64,000 nucleotides of DNA from Septoria linicola (taxonomy: Eukaryota; Ascomycota; Dothideomycetes; Mycosphaerellales; Mycosphaerellaceae), in the NCBI GenBank assembly GCA_024114885.1, contig CP099427.1, forward strand, positions 1,798,001 through 1,862,000, given 5' to 3'. The stretch's first letter is position 1; every line of letters begins with the position of its first letter. Under the pieces are notes generated by a model. The model did not search any database. It had not been told where the DNA came from and saw only the letters and a program-made list of their open reading frames with translations. The translations under genes were made by a program, and so were the position numbers. This document shows, in pieces, positions 10,138 through 20,846 of the stretch.

Positions 10138-12898
10138 ATGGTGCAGTACTTCCACTTCAAGGCACTACTCCAAGTCGCCTTCTCAATCTTAGCCTATGCA
10201 CACAGCCCTCGCAACCCAAGCCCAGGCCGAGAACGCATCAGCCTCAATCATGACTGGAAGTTCTGGCGATCAGAGGTCAACCCAGATGGCGTAATCTATG
10301 ATTGGAGAGACTGACCTGGAAAATCTCACCAATGTCGAAGTTCTCAAGCCGTATATCCTGCCATCTGGGAACGACTTCATCTCAGATCGCAGCAAGCACC
10401 ATAAGCGTCCCGAGGAAGAGCCACAGACCAAGCTGCCATATGTTCTCAGCGACTTCGAATACTCACGGTGGCAGAGTGTGACTTTGCCACATGACTGGGC
10501 CATTGCAGGACCTTTCTATACCGGCGAAGAGGGCAGCAACCCAGTCAATGGCAGCATGGGTCGTCTTCCTATGCAGGGCGTGGGGTGGTACCGTCTCAAG
10601 CTGGACTGCAGCGAGGCAGATCTAGGACGTGTTACATATCTTGATATTGAGGGCGCTATGTCGTATGCCATGGTCTGGCTCAATGGCCACCTGGTTGGTG
10701 GTTGGCCGTATGGGTATAACTCCTTCAGGCTAGATCTGACACCGTACGTGGAGCATGGAAGCGACAACATACTGGCCCTTCGGCTAGATAATCCTACTGA
10801 TTCCGCTCGGTGGTACCCAGGTGCTGGTCTTTACAGGAACGTGAGTACCTACTAGCCGTCTGCTCCTCCCGATCTAAGCTGCCAATTGGCGACGTGTGGT
10901 AGCGACTGACGTTTCGAAAAGGTGTGGCTCACGAGGACTCATCCTATTCACATAGCACAAGACGGTACGTTCATCACATCAAGCGATGTCTCTGCGTCGT
11001 CAGCGACCCTCGACTTGGCTGTCACTGTCCAGAACAAAGGTGCCAGACCCCAAAACATCACGCTTATGAGCGATGTCTACACCTGGAACCACACCTCGCG
11101 GTACGCCACAACTAAGTTGGATAGCTTTCCTGAAGCGACAATCGTCCCGCCGTCAAGCGGAAGCCTCGCTATGAATACAACCGTCACAATCCCAAACCCG
11201 CGGCTGTGGCGAGCCCTTCCAGAAACAGAGCCTGCACTATACGTCGCTGTCACGCGCCTTTATGACGGGAATACTCTGCTCGACAGCTACAGCACCACTT
11301 TCGGCATCCGCTCGCTTGAGTACAAAGCCGACGAAGGCATCTTTGTGAATCGGGATCTTATAAAATTGCAAGGCGTCAACCAGCATCACGACCTCGGTGC
11401 ACTAGGTGCTGCGTGGAATACTCGAGCAGCTGGGCGCCAGCTTGAGATACTTCGGGACTTAGGATGCAACGCTATCCGCATGGCTCACAACCCGCCGGCA
11501 GCAGAGCTACTGGATCTAACTGACCGCATGGGATTCATGGTGATCGATGAGATCTTTGACAGCTGGATGTTCAACAAGACAGCAAACGACTTTCACGTCA
11601 TCTTCCCCGACTGGCATGAGCCAGACTTGAGGAGTTTCGTGCGCAGAGATCGTACCCATCCTTCGATCATTGCCTGGAGCTACGGCAACGAGGTCCACGA
11701 ACAGTACACCAACGAAATTGGAGCAGCTCTTTCTGCTACCCTTCGAGACATCATTCGCGAAGAAGACCCTACCAGACTCTCCACCGCTTCAATCACCTAC
11801 GCTACGCCGGAGATGGATTTCCCCGGCCTCCTCGAGATCCTCAGCCTCAACTACCAAGGCGCCGGCATCAGAGATATCCCAGGCTATCCAATCACCGGCA
11901 TCGTCCGCCCACCCTCATATCCACTCTACCACTCAATGTATCCGGACAAACTCATCCTCACGTCCGAATCCGCTTCCACCTTATCAACACGCGGATCCTA
12001 CATCTTCCCAGTCGCAGAATCCATCTCCGCACCTGCAAACGGAACCACAGGCCAAGGCACCGACAACACCACGGCCTCCGTCAGCGCCTACGAACTCTAC
12101 ACCGCAGGCTTCGGTAGCTCCCCAGACAAAGTCTTTGCCTCGCAGGCTCGCGCGCCGTATGTAGCTGGCGAGTTCGTCTGGACGGGCTTCGACTACATTG
12201 GCGAACCAACGCCTTTCTATTCTGCTCGTTCATCATATTCTGGGATCATCGATCTGGCAGGCTTCAAGAAAGATCGGTATTGGCTGTATCAAGCTCGATG
12301 GAGACCAGAACTTAAGTTTGCGCATGTTCTGCCGCATTGGACGTGGCCGGAACGGGTTGGAGAGGTTACGCCTGTGCATGTGTTTACGAGTGCTGATGAG
12401 GCGGAGTTGTGGGTGAATAGTGTAAGCCAGGGGCGGCAGAAGAGACGGGAGTTCGAGTATCGGTTTCGATGGGATGAGGTTGTGTATGAGCCTGGCGAGG
12501 TGTATGTGCGGACGTGGAAGGATGGGGAGTTTTGGGCTGAGGAGACGGTCCGCACGACGGGTGATGCTGCAGCTTTGAGGCTTACGGCTGATCGAGATGT
12601 GATTGCGGGCGATGGGCTTGATTTGGCATTCTTGACGGCGGAAGTTGTGGATGAGAGGGGCGACGTCGTTCCGATAGCGAACAACACGATCGACTTTTCC
12701 GTCATGAATGGGGGGGAGGTGGTCGCAACTGATGACGGGGATCCATTCGACTTTACGCCATTCCCGTCGCCACGAAGAAAGCCATATAGCGGGCTTGCGT
12801 TGGCGATTGTAAGAGGCTTATTGTCTGGTCAAGAGATCGAGGTCATGGCGAGTGCAGAAGGACTTGCATCTGTGTCTGTCAGGCTGCAGTTGTCCTGA
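10138..12898 (+). pseudogene. Secreted GH2 beta-galactosidase-like glycosidase with one frameshift
   Basis: Near full-length GH2 gene of about 892 residues if the frameshift is ignored. The ATG at 10138 opens a clear signal peptide (hydrophobic core LLQVAFSILAYA) and then ISLNHDWKFWR. The frame stops at 10312. The homologous sequence continues in the +1 frame as TDLENLTNVEVLKPYILPS, as if one G in AGAGA at 10305-10310 were extra. An intron gtgagt...aaaag (10841-10921) joins LYRN to VWLTRTHPIHI. Downstream, the GH2 sugar-binding, immunoglobulin-like and TIM-barrel parts are intact: acid/base Glu in SYGNEVHEQY, nucleophile Glu in LTSESAST, and GEFVWTGFDYIGEPTPF. Alternatively a short intron (gtaatc from 10291 to the ag at 10348) skips the shifted part, but that would delete the conserved LK of LKPYILPS. 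The family is certain; the loss of function is likely but not proven. Confidence 0.75.
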
Positions 12899-13537
12899 AA
12901 GACGAAGTCTTCGCGCCGGTCGTCTGATCGTGTTCAGAAATATTATGTATGCCTTGACAAGGTGCAGTAATCTCACGTCTACCCATCGTGACTTAGCCTG
13001 CTACGAAGAACATTCGAGCTTCTAGCGACCCTTTTGCAAGGCAGCTTCACACCATACTTCTCGGCGACCAAGTCGATCACCGCGGAGCTGAGATCACAGC
13101 TGCCGTGCACCGTCACTTCGTCCTTGGCTGGAAACGCACTCACCAATGTTCTCTGAACGGGCAGACGCGGGTTCATTGCATATGATTCATGAGATGTGCG
13201 TACACTCAAGCAAACTAATCACGCTCTTCAGCATTGCAAAACAGGCAGCACTACCTTTGACAACTTTCTCAGCTTGGACTTTGCTGATCGGTAGAAGGGC
13301 ATATGTCCTGTGCCTCGCCAGCGTCATAGCTACACGACTAGGTTCGATGATCGCTCCTCCACCTTGACCGGTCAATGCACAAGGTGGGGACATATAGCGT
13401 AGGATGAAGTTGCATGCCAAGCACAATGGGCTCGAGCCTAAGTTGCCAGCTTTGCGGATTGGCGAGATGTACATGTATTATGCACACAGCTCCAGGAACT
13501 GCACTTTGTTCGATCTCTTGGATCGTATTAGGACAAT
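12899..13537. other. Intergenic region
   Basis: Downstream of the GH2 gene. Only short open frames occur here on either strand and none has recognisable homology or splice support. Confidence 0.4.
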
Positions 13538-14115
13538 ATGTCAGACGTGATTGAGGACACCGAGGCCGCACCAGAACAGCGCAACAAGAGTCTATGTCCA
13601 CGCGAGTTCCTTCTTGAAGGTGGAGCTCGTATATCTTGGGTGACGACGGAGTCTTTCGAGTCCATCAAAGGGAGGAAAGTTACTCGATTCGACGACAGTG
13701 GTTCCATGTTGCGAAGGAAGATTGTTGAAGAAGTTACGGCGAGGGACGTCGTACTCGAGCTGAACAAGGGAGCGACCGAGGCGGGAGCTTCATTCCGCTC
13801 CAGTGGCGTTGGCAAAGCGGAGGTGAAGGCAGACACGGTTGTAGGCGTGTATGCGAAAGAAGCAGAAGGTCTATTAGAGGAAGGGAAGAGACAGCGAGAC
13901 GTCGAAGAGTAAGAGTACCATGTCTCGGACGAAGAAGACGAAGACGATCTAGCGCCATGCGAAGGAACCTTCCCGATCTGCTGTGCCGCTGACTTGTCTC
14001 CAGAAGTAGGTGTATTAAGCATACCAGCTTCTATCTTACTCGTCCATCCTCATTCCAAGATCATGAATACACCATTACAGTTTATGAATTGCTTCATCTC
14101 GTTAAACCCTGGTGA
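13538..14115 (+). CDS. Hypothetical protein, two-exon model
   Basis: Not recognised. Exon 1 (13538-13908) encodes a charged protein with KGRKVTRFDDSGSMLRRKIV and a Glu/Lys-rich end. The frame then meets TAA at 13911, but gtaaga lies exactly there. A classic branch site (gctgac) and tctccag acceptor occur at 13988-14003. Splicing 13909-14003 gives a second exon to the stop at 14113-14115 and a protein of 160 residues ending VYELLHLVKPW. Without splicing the frame continues after the TAA through an acidic run (SDEEDEDD). The intron model is preferred because donor, branch site and acceptor are all good. No domain, signal peptide or membrane segment is visible. Confidence 0.4.
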
Positions 14116-14376
14116 GGCAAAGGCCCACCCACACTGCGTGCTCGGCAGTTTTTGCACAAAACCAAGGTAGCAGCTCGTTTCTGAGATAGCCATGTTCACT
14201 ACTACTCGATCAATTGCATGTCCCTCGTCTCCAATGTAGGCTTTCAGGCCTAAGGCCCTTGTTGTGAGCTCGTTTCACACGCCCAAGTACTACTTTACAA
14301 TACTATCTCCCTCCGAACTGGTCTTGTTCCGTGATGGCTGTACACGTGCCTGCCCGAGGGGTTGGTGTTGGTGTAG

Positions 14377-14739
14377 TTATCACTCATCAACACCTATGGA
14401 GACATGTTCCACATGGTATTCATCGATACGCTGGATGATTACTACGAGGACGAAACGCAGGCACCCGTTCAAGCATCCTCTTCAGCCTCGTCACCATTCA
14501 AGGGAAAATCGCCCCACGAATGCTACCTTCTACTGAGACAATTAGTCAAAGATACAGAGTCTCAAGTCAACTGGCAGCTATTTGTAGTCGTTGACGAACG
14601 GTCTTTGCAGGTAAGTAACGATAGCAAAGCCTTCACAGAGTGATCGAATGTCATGACAATAACGTCTGACCCGCTGCGACAGGATGATACTGTCATACTT
14701 GCTTGTATGCCCTTAGAGAAAGACGGAGAGGCCGTTTGA
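14377..14739 (+). CDS. 3' part of a hypothetical gene (last two exons)
   Basis: Two exons read through a convincing intron: 14377-14610 and 14683-14739 (gtaagt...gcgacag, phase 0). The encoded end reads INTYGDMFHMVFIDTLDDYY, then a Ser-rich linker, then LFVVVDERSLQ joined to DDTVILACMPLE. The alternation of hydrophobic strands with VVDERSL-DDTVIL resembles small fungal DUF6924-like proteins, but this is only an impression. An acceptor (gtgtag) precedes 14377, so one or more upstream exons are expected. None could be fixed, and this could also be a gene remnant. Confidence 0.4.
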
Positions 14740-15379
14740 ATACGAGCCGCGATCGATCTTGCTTCTACGATTCTTCTCTGTAGTTTATCCGGAAGCATAG
14801 GTCTCGAAGAGGTGGTCGAGGAGGTGCACGAGGAGCAAGGTATTAGTGGTGTTCTAAGGACTCTTGACTCGATTTCGGAATGAGAGTCATTGGCTATGAT
14901 TAAATCCAGACGGGCTTTTCGTAGCGTGGTCACATAGGTCCTTCTCGCCATACGCTTCTGCACCTTCGAGGTCGCAGCCGCTCCGTAATTCAACGCCGGA
15001 CAGAACTCGAAGCAAACTCTTTCACATCAGAGGAGTGCTGCACGAGAGTTCTGGTATGTCGAAGTGTTGCCTTTATCATGGTCGGAGGAAACTTGCCCAT
15101 GATTACTACATTAAGGACGCTCTGTCGAGACGCCCCTTGAAGAGCTGAAGCTCAAGAGCAATCGGACTTGACGCTGCGCCGCAAAGGCAAAGGCGGGAGT
15201 TCGATAGCAGCACGAGCCGCTGCCACGTGGACTCTCAGACTCGACACTAAGCAATGTCGCAGGAGTTGCACGACGGAAGGGCCGTGAGCGGCATTGCTAG
15301 CACGCGTAACAGCAAGGCCTGCCAGGTCTTACACATACTTGACGGTTGCTTTGCCACCAATGCGATTCATGAGTGCTAT
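14740..15379. other. Intergenic region
   Basis: Between the 14.7-kb hypothetical gene and the 3' end of the arrestin-like gene. No supported gene, RNA or repeat was seen. Confidence 0.4.
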
Positions 15380-16630
15380 TCATGCCGTCATTTTAGTACT
15401 TTCATGCGCGGGATCGGTCGTCTCGTAAGCAGGTGCCTCTTCGTACGAGGGCAAGACCTCGTCTTCGTAGTCGTCCACCGCCCGCCTGGAAGACGCGGCG
15501 ATCGGCGTATCCTGCAGATCTTTAGGCGGAGAGACCACCGCAACTGGACAGTCCTTGACCAGCTTAGTGCTCTTCTTAGCGATAGTCAGGACCATTGTGA
15601 TCTTCAGTATGTACGTCCGAGCGAGCTTCGGATGATTGAAAGAGCTTGCATGCCGCGAAAGCTGATCGGTAGTGATGAGAGTTGAGTAGTCATTTGCTTT
15701 GGATAAGCTGACCGGAAACGAGTTCTGACAAACCATGATCTGCACTCCGCTCTTGTCATAACTGATAGGAGGCCCAATGAGCCGTTGACTGCCATCAACC
15801 TGAGTGATACCTTTCAGCTCTGCTTTGAAACTGTCCAGAGATATGTCGGGGACTGCTGGTGCTGTTGTTTCGCTGTCGTCCCTTCTTAGCGTGACCTCGA
15901 ACTTCAAGTGCTGGCCAGGATAAATGCGTCTTTGATCGGTGCAGAAGATGTCCAGTACAAATGTAGGGAAGCTGTCGTTTGATGTGAAGATTGCCTTGGC
16001 CTTGCCCTTGAACCCCTGAGGTTGTTGGTCTTCTGGTAGCAGGTACTGGTTCTGGATCTTATGACGAAGCTTGAAAACATCACGGCTCCTCTCTATCGAG
16101 GCGAGTGAGGACTTCGCAATCTCGTATCGGATGGGGGCTTGTGCCTCGAGCGGGGCATGCACCATTTCGATCGCGATACCCGGCATTTGCACATCAGCTG
16201 CCAAGCGGTATTGCACAGCAACATCCACAATATCGGGCACATCGTGGAAGAGAAGCGAAAAACTTGGCGGCAGCGTCTCGGTCGAGCGAGGAAAGCTCGC
16301 TCTGAAAGGAAAGCTATACTCTTTTCCCACTTCGGGTTCAAAGGATCCTCTATAAACAGTGAACTTCGAAGCGAATAGCGCCACATCGTGGTTCGTAGGC
16401 AGCGCATGTGATCGCTCTCTTCGAATGCGAAGTCTGATGCGGCCAGTCAAGATGACATCAAGCTTTAGTGGTCCGAAAAGTGCGGTCGTCTCGACATTCT
16501 TCTTGAAAACGCTCGAGTAGGGCTGGTACACCAGAGTGATTGTGCCAGTGACTTTGTCACTTGGGCCATAGTGTGGCCGTAACAATCCATCAACAAGGAT
16601 CTTCGCCTGTAGTTTCCCGAGCTTTGACAT
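15380..16630 (-). CDS. Arrestin-like protein
   Basis: Single-exon gene of 416 residues. The N-terminal half is an arrestin-N-type beta-sandwich: ILVDGLLRPHYGPSDKVTGT, then GPLKLDVILTGRIRLRI and the SFPFRASFPRSTETLPPSF strand pair. The second half has the arrestin-C pattern (IYPGQHLKFEVTLRRDD). Near the C-terminus EVLPSYEEAPAYE resembles a degenerate PY motif of the kind used by fungal alpha-arrestins to recruit Rsp5/Nedd4 ubiquitin ligases. Inference: an adaptor for ubiquitin-dependent membrane-protein turnover or signalling. The ATG at 16628-16630 directly precedes the first strand. The gene is intact; the specific subfamily is not assigned. Confidence 0.8.
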   Translation of the reverse strand: MSKLGKLQAKILVDGLLRPHYGPSDKVTGTITLVYQPYSSVFKKNVETTALFGPLKLDVILTGRIRLRIRRERSHALPTNHDVALFASKFTVYRGSFEPEVGKEYSFPFRASFPRSTETLPPSFSLLFHDVPDIVDVAVQYRLAADVQMPGIAIEMVHAPLEAQAPIRYEIAKSSLASIERSRDVFKLRHKIQNQYLLPEDQQPQGFKGKAKAIFTSNDSFPTFVLDIFCTDQRRIYPGQHLKFEVTLRRDDSETTAPAVPDISLDSFKAELKGITQVDGSQRLIGPPISYDKSGVQIMVCQNSFPVSLSKANDYSTLITTDQLSRHASSFNHPKLARTYILKITMVLTIAKKSTKLVKDCPVAVVSPPKDLQDTPIAASSRRAVDDYEDEVLPSYEEAPAYETTDPAHESTKMTA

Positions 16631-17326
16631 CTTGATGAGGAACAGTGCTTATTGTGCACCCCTCGAGTTGTTGCTTCCAGTGTTAGTCTTGGTGCTGATC
16701 AAGCGAACATGCGTTTCGTGCCACTGCTCTTGGCTTAGATTGTATGCGTGACCGCCACAGATGAATACCATCGCTGTTTCTGGACTTTTGTTTGTCTTCA
16801 TTCGGACCAAGGCAGGAAACAACGATCAAGCTCCTTCAGTGACAATCGGAAGGAGAAAGCGGGGCTCTGGCATGATGCCATGACAGGCCTCAGCCGCTCG
16901 CTAGCTCGCCTGCAGCGTTTACCAACCGTGATGTTTTGAGTATGTGATCTGCCGCAATCAGAGCGTGTAGGCTCATACCGTGACAGATTAGTAACGATGG
17001 TGTTCATCTTATCGGTCTGGCTAGTTATGTTGCACCTGGCGGCGACAAAGTCTGGCCGGGCATATCAGCTTTGCATCTCCAGTTGCAGCACCATTGTAAA
17101 AGCTATCTAGCTTATGGGGCAACGGAGCGGCAGACATGGTCTCCCTCACTGCGATTCCTCGTCATCAACTCACGACGATATAATTAATGGAGTTGTTGGA
17201 CAAGCAGGGAGGAAGTCATCGTGCGGCCAGGGCAGATGCCTTGGCACGAACGCTGGCTCCACTTTTCCCGAGACGCGACGACTTCGCGTGTCAGCTACAT
17301 CTTCCACCGCATGCCAACCATGACCA
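16631..17326. promoter_or_regulatory. Intergenic region between divergent arrestin-like and WD40 genes
   Basis: This region holds the two promoters. Nothing coding is supported. Confidence 0.4.
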
Positions 17327-18703
17327 ATGAACTCGTTCCTGCTCAATCGCCAATTGGGATCCATTGGCCCTGCAACACTGGCGCAAGCACAACGTGACCG
17401 CCTCCTGAAGACACTTCAACCTGCGAATAACATCAACTTTGCCTTGCAGCCAGTTGCAGCTGGAGAGTCGCGAAATGGACCTTCAAGGACGGCCGATCCG
17501 GCACACGTAGCTGGCGTCAGCAGTATAGCGATAGACCGCTTTGAAGGTCGATACTTGATATCTGGTGGTGCAGACTCATCACTCGCCATATGGGACCTTG
17601 AAGCTGCGGAGACTGCCTCGAGTGGGTCTGTGACGCATTTTCCATTGACCGCAGCTGCAAAGACGTCGAAGATCGCTAGTCTGAGCATCACGCATGTCTC
17701 ATTCTACCCCTTTGACTCGCTTGCACTCCTGACAAGTGGCTATGATCATACCTTGAAGCTCTTCTCCTCCGAGACTTTGGAAGTGTCAGCCTCATTTGAC
17801 CTCGGCAGTACGGTATACTCGCATGCCACGTCCAATGTTGCCAGTCATCTCTTGGTGGCGTGCGCTTCTCAGCATCCAGCTGTACGCTTAGTCGACCTCC
17901 GATCAGGCTCAGCAACACATTCTCTAGCCGGCCACTCCGGTTCTGTGCTAACTGTTGCTTGGCACCCCAAGCAGGAGAACATCCTGGCAAGCGGCGCTAC
18001 CGATGGTATTGTCCGCATGTGGGATGTGCGCAAATCTGCCAGCAGCCTCGGTGTGTTGGACATGGAGGATAGCATCGGAGTAGGAGGCTACGATGGCAAG
18101 GGGACAGGTGCTCGGAGGCGAGAGAAAGGTCGGGCGCACAATGGTGCCGTGAATGGCGTGTCCTGGACTGACGATGGTCGTTTCCTAGTCACTGCTGGTC
18201 ATGATGAGCGCGTGCGAGTCTGGGACATCGACGCTGGTGCCAACACTCTAGTCAACTTCGGTCCAGGCCTGAAGAACGCCACTACCACAGCACTGCTGCC
18301 ACTCCTTGCGCCAAGCTACTTGTCTGCAGGTGAAAACGAGATGGTCTTCTATCCCAACCCCAAAGAGATTCTAGCTTTTGACGTGCACGATGGCACACTT
18401 TTGAACAGACTTCGCGTCAGAAATATGCCGGGGGCCTCGCAAGCTGACACCAATATTCGCAATCCGAAGAACCGCACAACCTCTCTTGCTTGGAGAGCTC
18501 ATCATGTCGAAATGTACTCTGGGCACGGCGACGGTACGATCCGATGCTGGAAACCACAAACAGCGGAGGATGCTGCCGCTGAGCAGGAAGAGGCTGATGA
18601 TCAGGAAGGTGGAGAGGGCTCGGCAGCTGAGCGGAAGAGGAAGCGTGAGGAATTCGAGCAAATTGTGGCAGATCTGACATCGAAGAAGATTACGTTCTCC
18701 TGA
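17327..18703 (+). CDS. ckn1: CSA/ERCC8-type WD40 repeat protein of transcription-coupled repair
   Basis: Single-exon gene of 458 residues. The start MNSFLLNRQLGSIGPATLAQAQ aligns with the CSA N-terminus (FLxxRQxG). WD repeats follow: GVSSIAIDRFEGRYLISGGA with LAIWDLE, TSGYDHTLKLF, LAGHSGSVLTVAWHPKQENI with VRMWDVRKS, and HNGAVNGVSWTDDGRFLVTA with VRVWDI. The features peculiar to CSA are the TVYSHAxS segment and NTLVNFG after the fifth blade. In this family the protein is the substrate receptor of a DDB1-Cul4 ubiquitin ligase that acts with CSB/Rad26 on stalled RNA polymerase II. The C-terminus is acidic then basic (RKRKREEFEQ). The gene is intact and lies tail-to-tail with the next minus-strand gene. 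Confidence 0.9.
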   Translation: MNSFLLNRQLGSIGPATLAQAQRDRLLKTLQPANNINFALQPVAAGESRNGPSRTADPAHVAGVSSIAIDRFEGRYLISGGADSSLAIWDLEAAETASSGSVTHFPLTAAAKTSKIASLSITHVSFYPFDSLALLTSGYDHTLKLFSSETLEVSASFDLGSTVYSHATSNVASHLLVACASQHPAVRLVDLRSGSATHSLAGHSGSVLTVAWHPKQENILASGATDGIVRMWDVRKSASSLGVLDMEDSIGVGGYDGKGTGARRREKGRAHNGAVNGVSWTDDGRFLVTAGHDERVRVWDIDAGANTLVNFGPGLKNATTTALLPLLAPSYLSAGENEMVFYPNPKEILAFDVHDGTLLNRLRVRNMPGASQADTNIRNPKNRTTSLAWRAHHVEMYSGHGDGTIRCWKPQTAEDAAAEQEEADDQEGGEGSAAERKRKREEFEQIVADLTSKKITFS

Positions 18704-19075
18704 GTACCAGAGTTTACCTATGATAGCGTCGATCGATTTGATTCATACGCAAGCGCAGTCAACGCCTCGATCATTCTTGCATGGGTTTACGGAGCATTCG
18801 TGGCGTACCGCTTGCATAGCACACGGCACCAGATCGTCTCCCGCAGGCGTACCAATTGACATCCTCATCCACTATTGAGCTCGATTTCTTCCACTTCCGA
18901 GCAAGTGCACGATGACTCACAGCGTGATAGCACACATGACACATATTCCAATCGACATTTGTTACCAATCCGTTCCTGGCCTGGTTTCCTGTTTCTTCTT
19001 TGGGGCCAGTCTCCCACTCGTCCCGCACACGCTACATAGTCCTCATCGATAAGCAGAAGCAGCCACGTACTAGCA
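18704..19075. other. Intergenic region between convergent genes
   Basis: 3' regions of the WD40 gene and of the histidine phosphatase gene. Nothing coding is supported. Confidence 0.4.
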
Positions 19076-19910
19076 TCATGTCGCAGCCTTCACCGCCACA
19101 TAAAGGACATCACCAGCCGAATTCTTGCGTTCACCCTTCGTCGACAACACATAGCCGGTCCCTTGTTTCTCCAAGTCTGGCCTGTTACTCTTAGACGACT
19201 CAAGCTCCACTAGTTGAGCTTCTTCATCGTCGTCACTAACGAATTTGTAGCTGCGACATTCCGCATTAGACCACATCCTGGTCTTCTGCTCTCCTGCCAG
19301 GTCGATGTTGCCCAGGATGAAATGAGCAAAGGTTCCATGACTGACGAGCACAATATTCTTTTCCGGACGACTTCGCAATACGGCACGAAGAGCTGTCGCT
19401 CTCTCGATCAATGAGGATGCGTTTCCATCGAATCTGCCAATGTTGCGGTTCCAGTAAGGGAAGAGCTCAAGCCTTGAAGTGTCGATCAGGTCACCAAAAG
19501 TTTGCTCAAGTTCGGGCTTCGTAGACCCAGTGTCCATCGGCTCGAGCGACGATTCCTGTGCCTGTGGCATGAGCAAGATCTTGTGGCCGCGCTTCACGAC
19601 TGGGTCGAATGCAAATTGGCATGTCTGGATAGTCCTTTTCATGGGACTCGCCATGAGGAGGTCAATCTGGAGCCACTAGATAAGTATGTGAGGAAGTCCC
19701 GAGCGTGTCTTTACTTACATCATCGTGATACTGGAACTGCGAGCACAGTTCCCTCGCTTGTTGCTCTCCTTTCTCCGTCAAGAATGGATCATGTATGCTC
19801 TCCCCATTCTTGGCCGAATTCTGCTTCTGTCAGCATCTCCACGACATCGTTCGTGCTGCGCCTACATGAAATCCTTCTGCATGGCGGACCAAATGGAGAG
19901 TGGGCGGCAT
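19076..19910 (-). CDS. Phosphoglycerate-mutase-like histidine phosphatase
   Basis: Three exons (19866-19910, 19719-19826, 19076-19666) give 247 residues. Exon 1 encodes MPPTLHLVRHAEGFH with the RHxE-type catalytic histidine. Exon 2 contains IHDPFLTEKGEQQARELCSQF, and exon 3 starts IDLLMASPMKRTIQTCQFAF with the conserved S-P-M-R/K-R-T motif. The second catalytic histidine is in NIVLVSHGTFAHFIL. The first intron is only 39 nt (gtaggc...tgacag), near the lower limit for fungi, and contains an in-frame stop, so it must be spliced. Members of this subgroup are common in filamentous fungi and their substrates are mostly unknown. The gene is intact. Confidence 0.88.
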
Positions 19911-20846
19911 TGTCGACGATATGTCTGATCAGCACAACGGCTTGAGCCTCTACGATACCGAGATCAAGAAGATTATCGAGTGCTGCGTGCGCGAATGTTG
20001 GCTAAGTGTATGAGCTGAAGCAGTTCTTATAGCTGCAAACACCCTGCAACAGACACAAAATACTAGCAACTCTCTTCACAGCACTGTTGTACTCCGCACA
20101 GTAAAGAGTTCGTGTTCAGCATGTCTGCAGACGTCATGGTTGACTAGATCGAAGCAATCGAGCTAGGCTGTGACAATCTCAAACTGCTTCTTTGGTACAC
20201 GGCTAGCCTTGGCACGACTGATCAAACTCTATTATCTGTCACCACAGCATGGGCAACGTCATCAGCGACCAAGTATGAACCGTCGTTGCCAACATGCGCT
20301 TCGGATGTCTGCCGAGCTCCATCACTTCCCTCGGAGAAGTTGACCAACCGCGGAGACGGCTCAAGCAATATCGATCTTCATGGCAAGAGAGCTTGGTTTT
20401 AAGCTTCTCTGGAGAACCGCTGCTAACTTATACCAAAAGCATCGCTAGCTGCACGTGGCCTGCACGTATTCAGGAAGAGCTCTATGCACAACGACGCACT
20501 CCGGTATTGAGACGCAGGTCTTGGCAGTTCGTGCCACGCGGCCTGGCGATTTGGAAAAGCAAGCAGCAACATTGTATTGACGGTGACGAAGACTGATGGG
20601 TAAAACATCGAGCTGAGCGATCAGTACCACTTAATTGTGGAACCAGCAGGATAGTCATATCTCGAGAAGTAGCAAAGGATTCGAAGACATTGTGCACAGC
20701 CAATTTCTCGGCGTGTGGTGTTGTTCTTTTATAGTCTAGCTTAGGCAAGTAGCTGATCGTACGATCAGTCTTCATGGGGAGTGTTCAGTAATTAGTAGGC
20801 CTGACATATACTATCAACCCCTTGTGATATTCCACCTCATCCAGTC
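19911..20846. other. Intergenic region
   Basis: Between the histidine phosphatase start and the transporter 3' end. Short open frames exist but none shows family motifs or supported splicing. Confidence 0.4.

Noticed and set aside
13528..14022. Minus-strand 164-codon frame with a poly-Ser run
   Set aside because: The serine run is the complement of the acidic Asp/Glu codons of the plus frame; the plus strand has the good intron.
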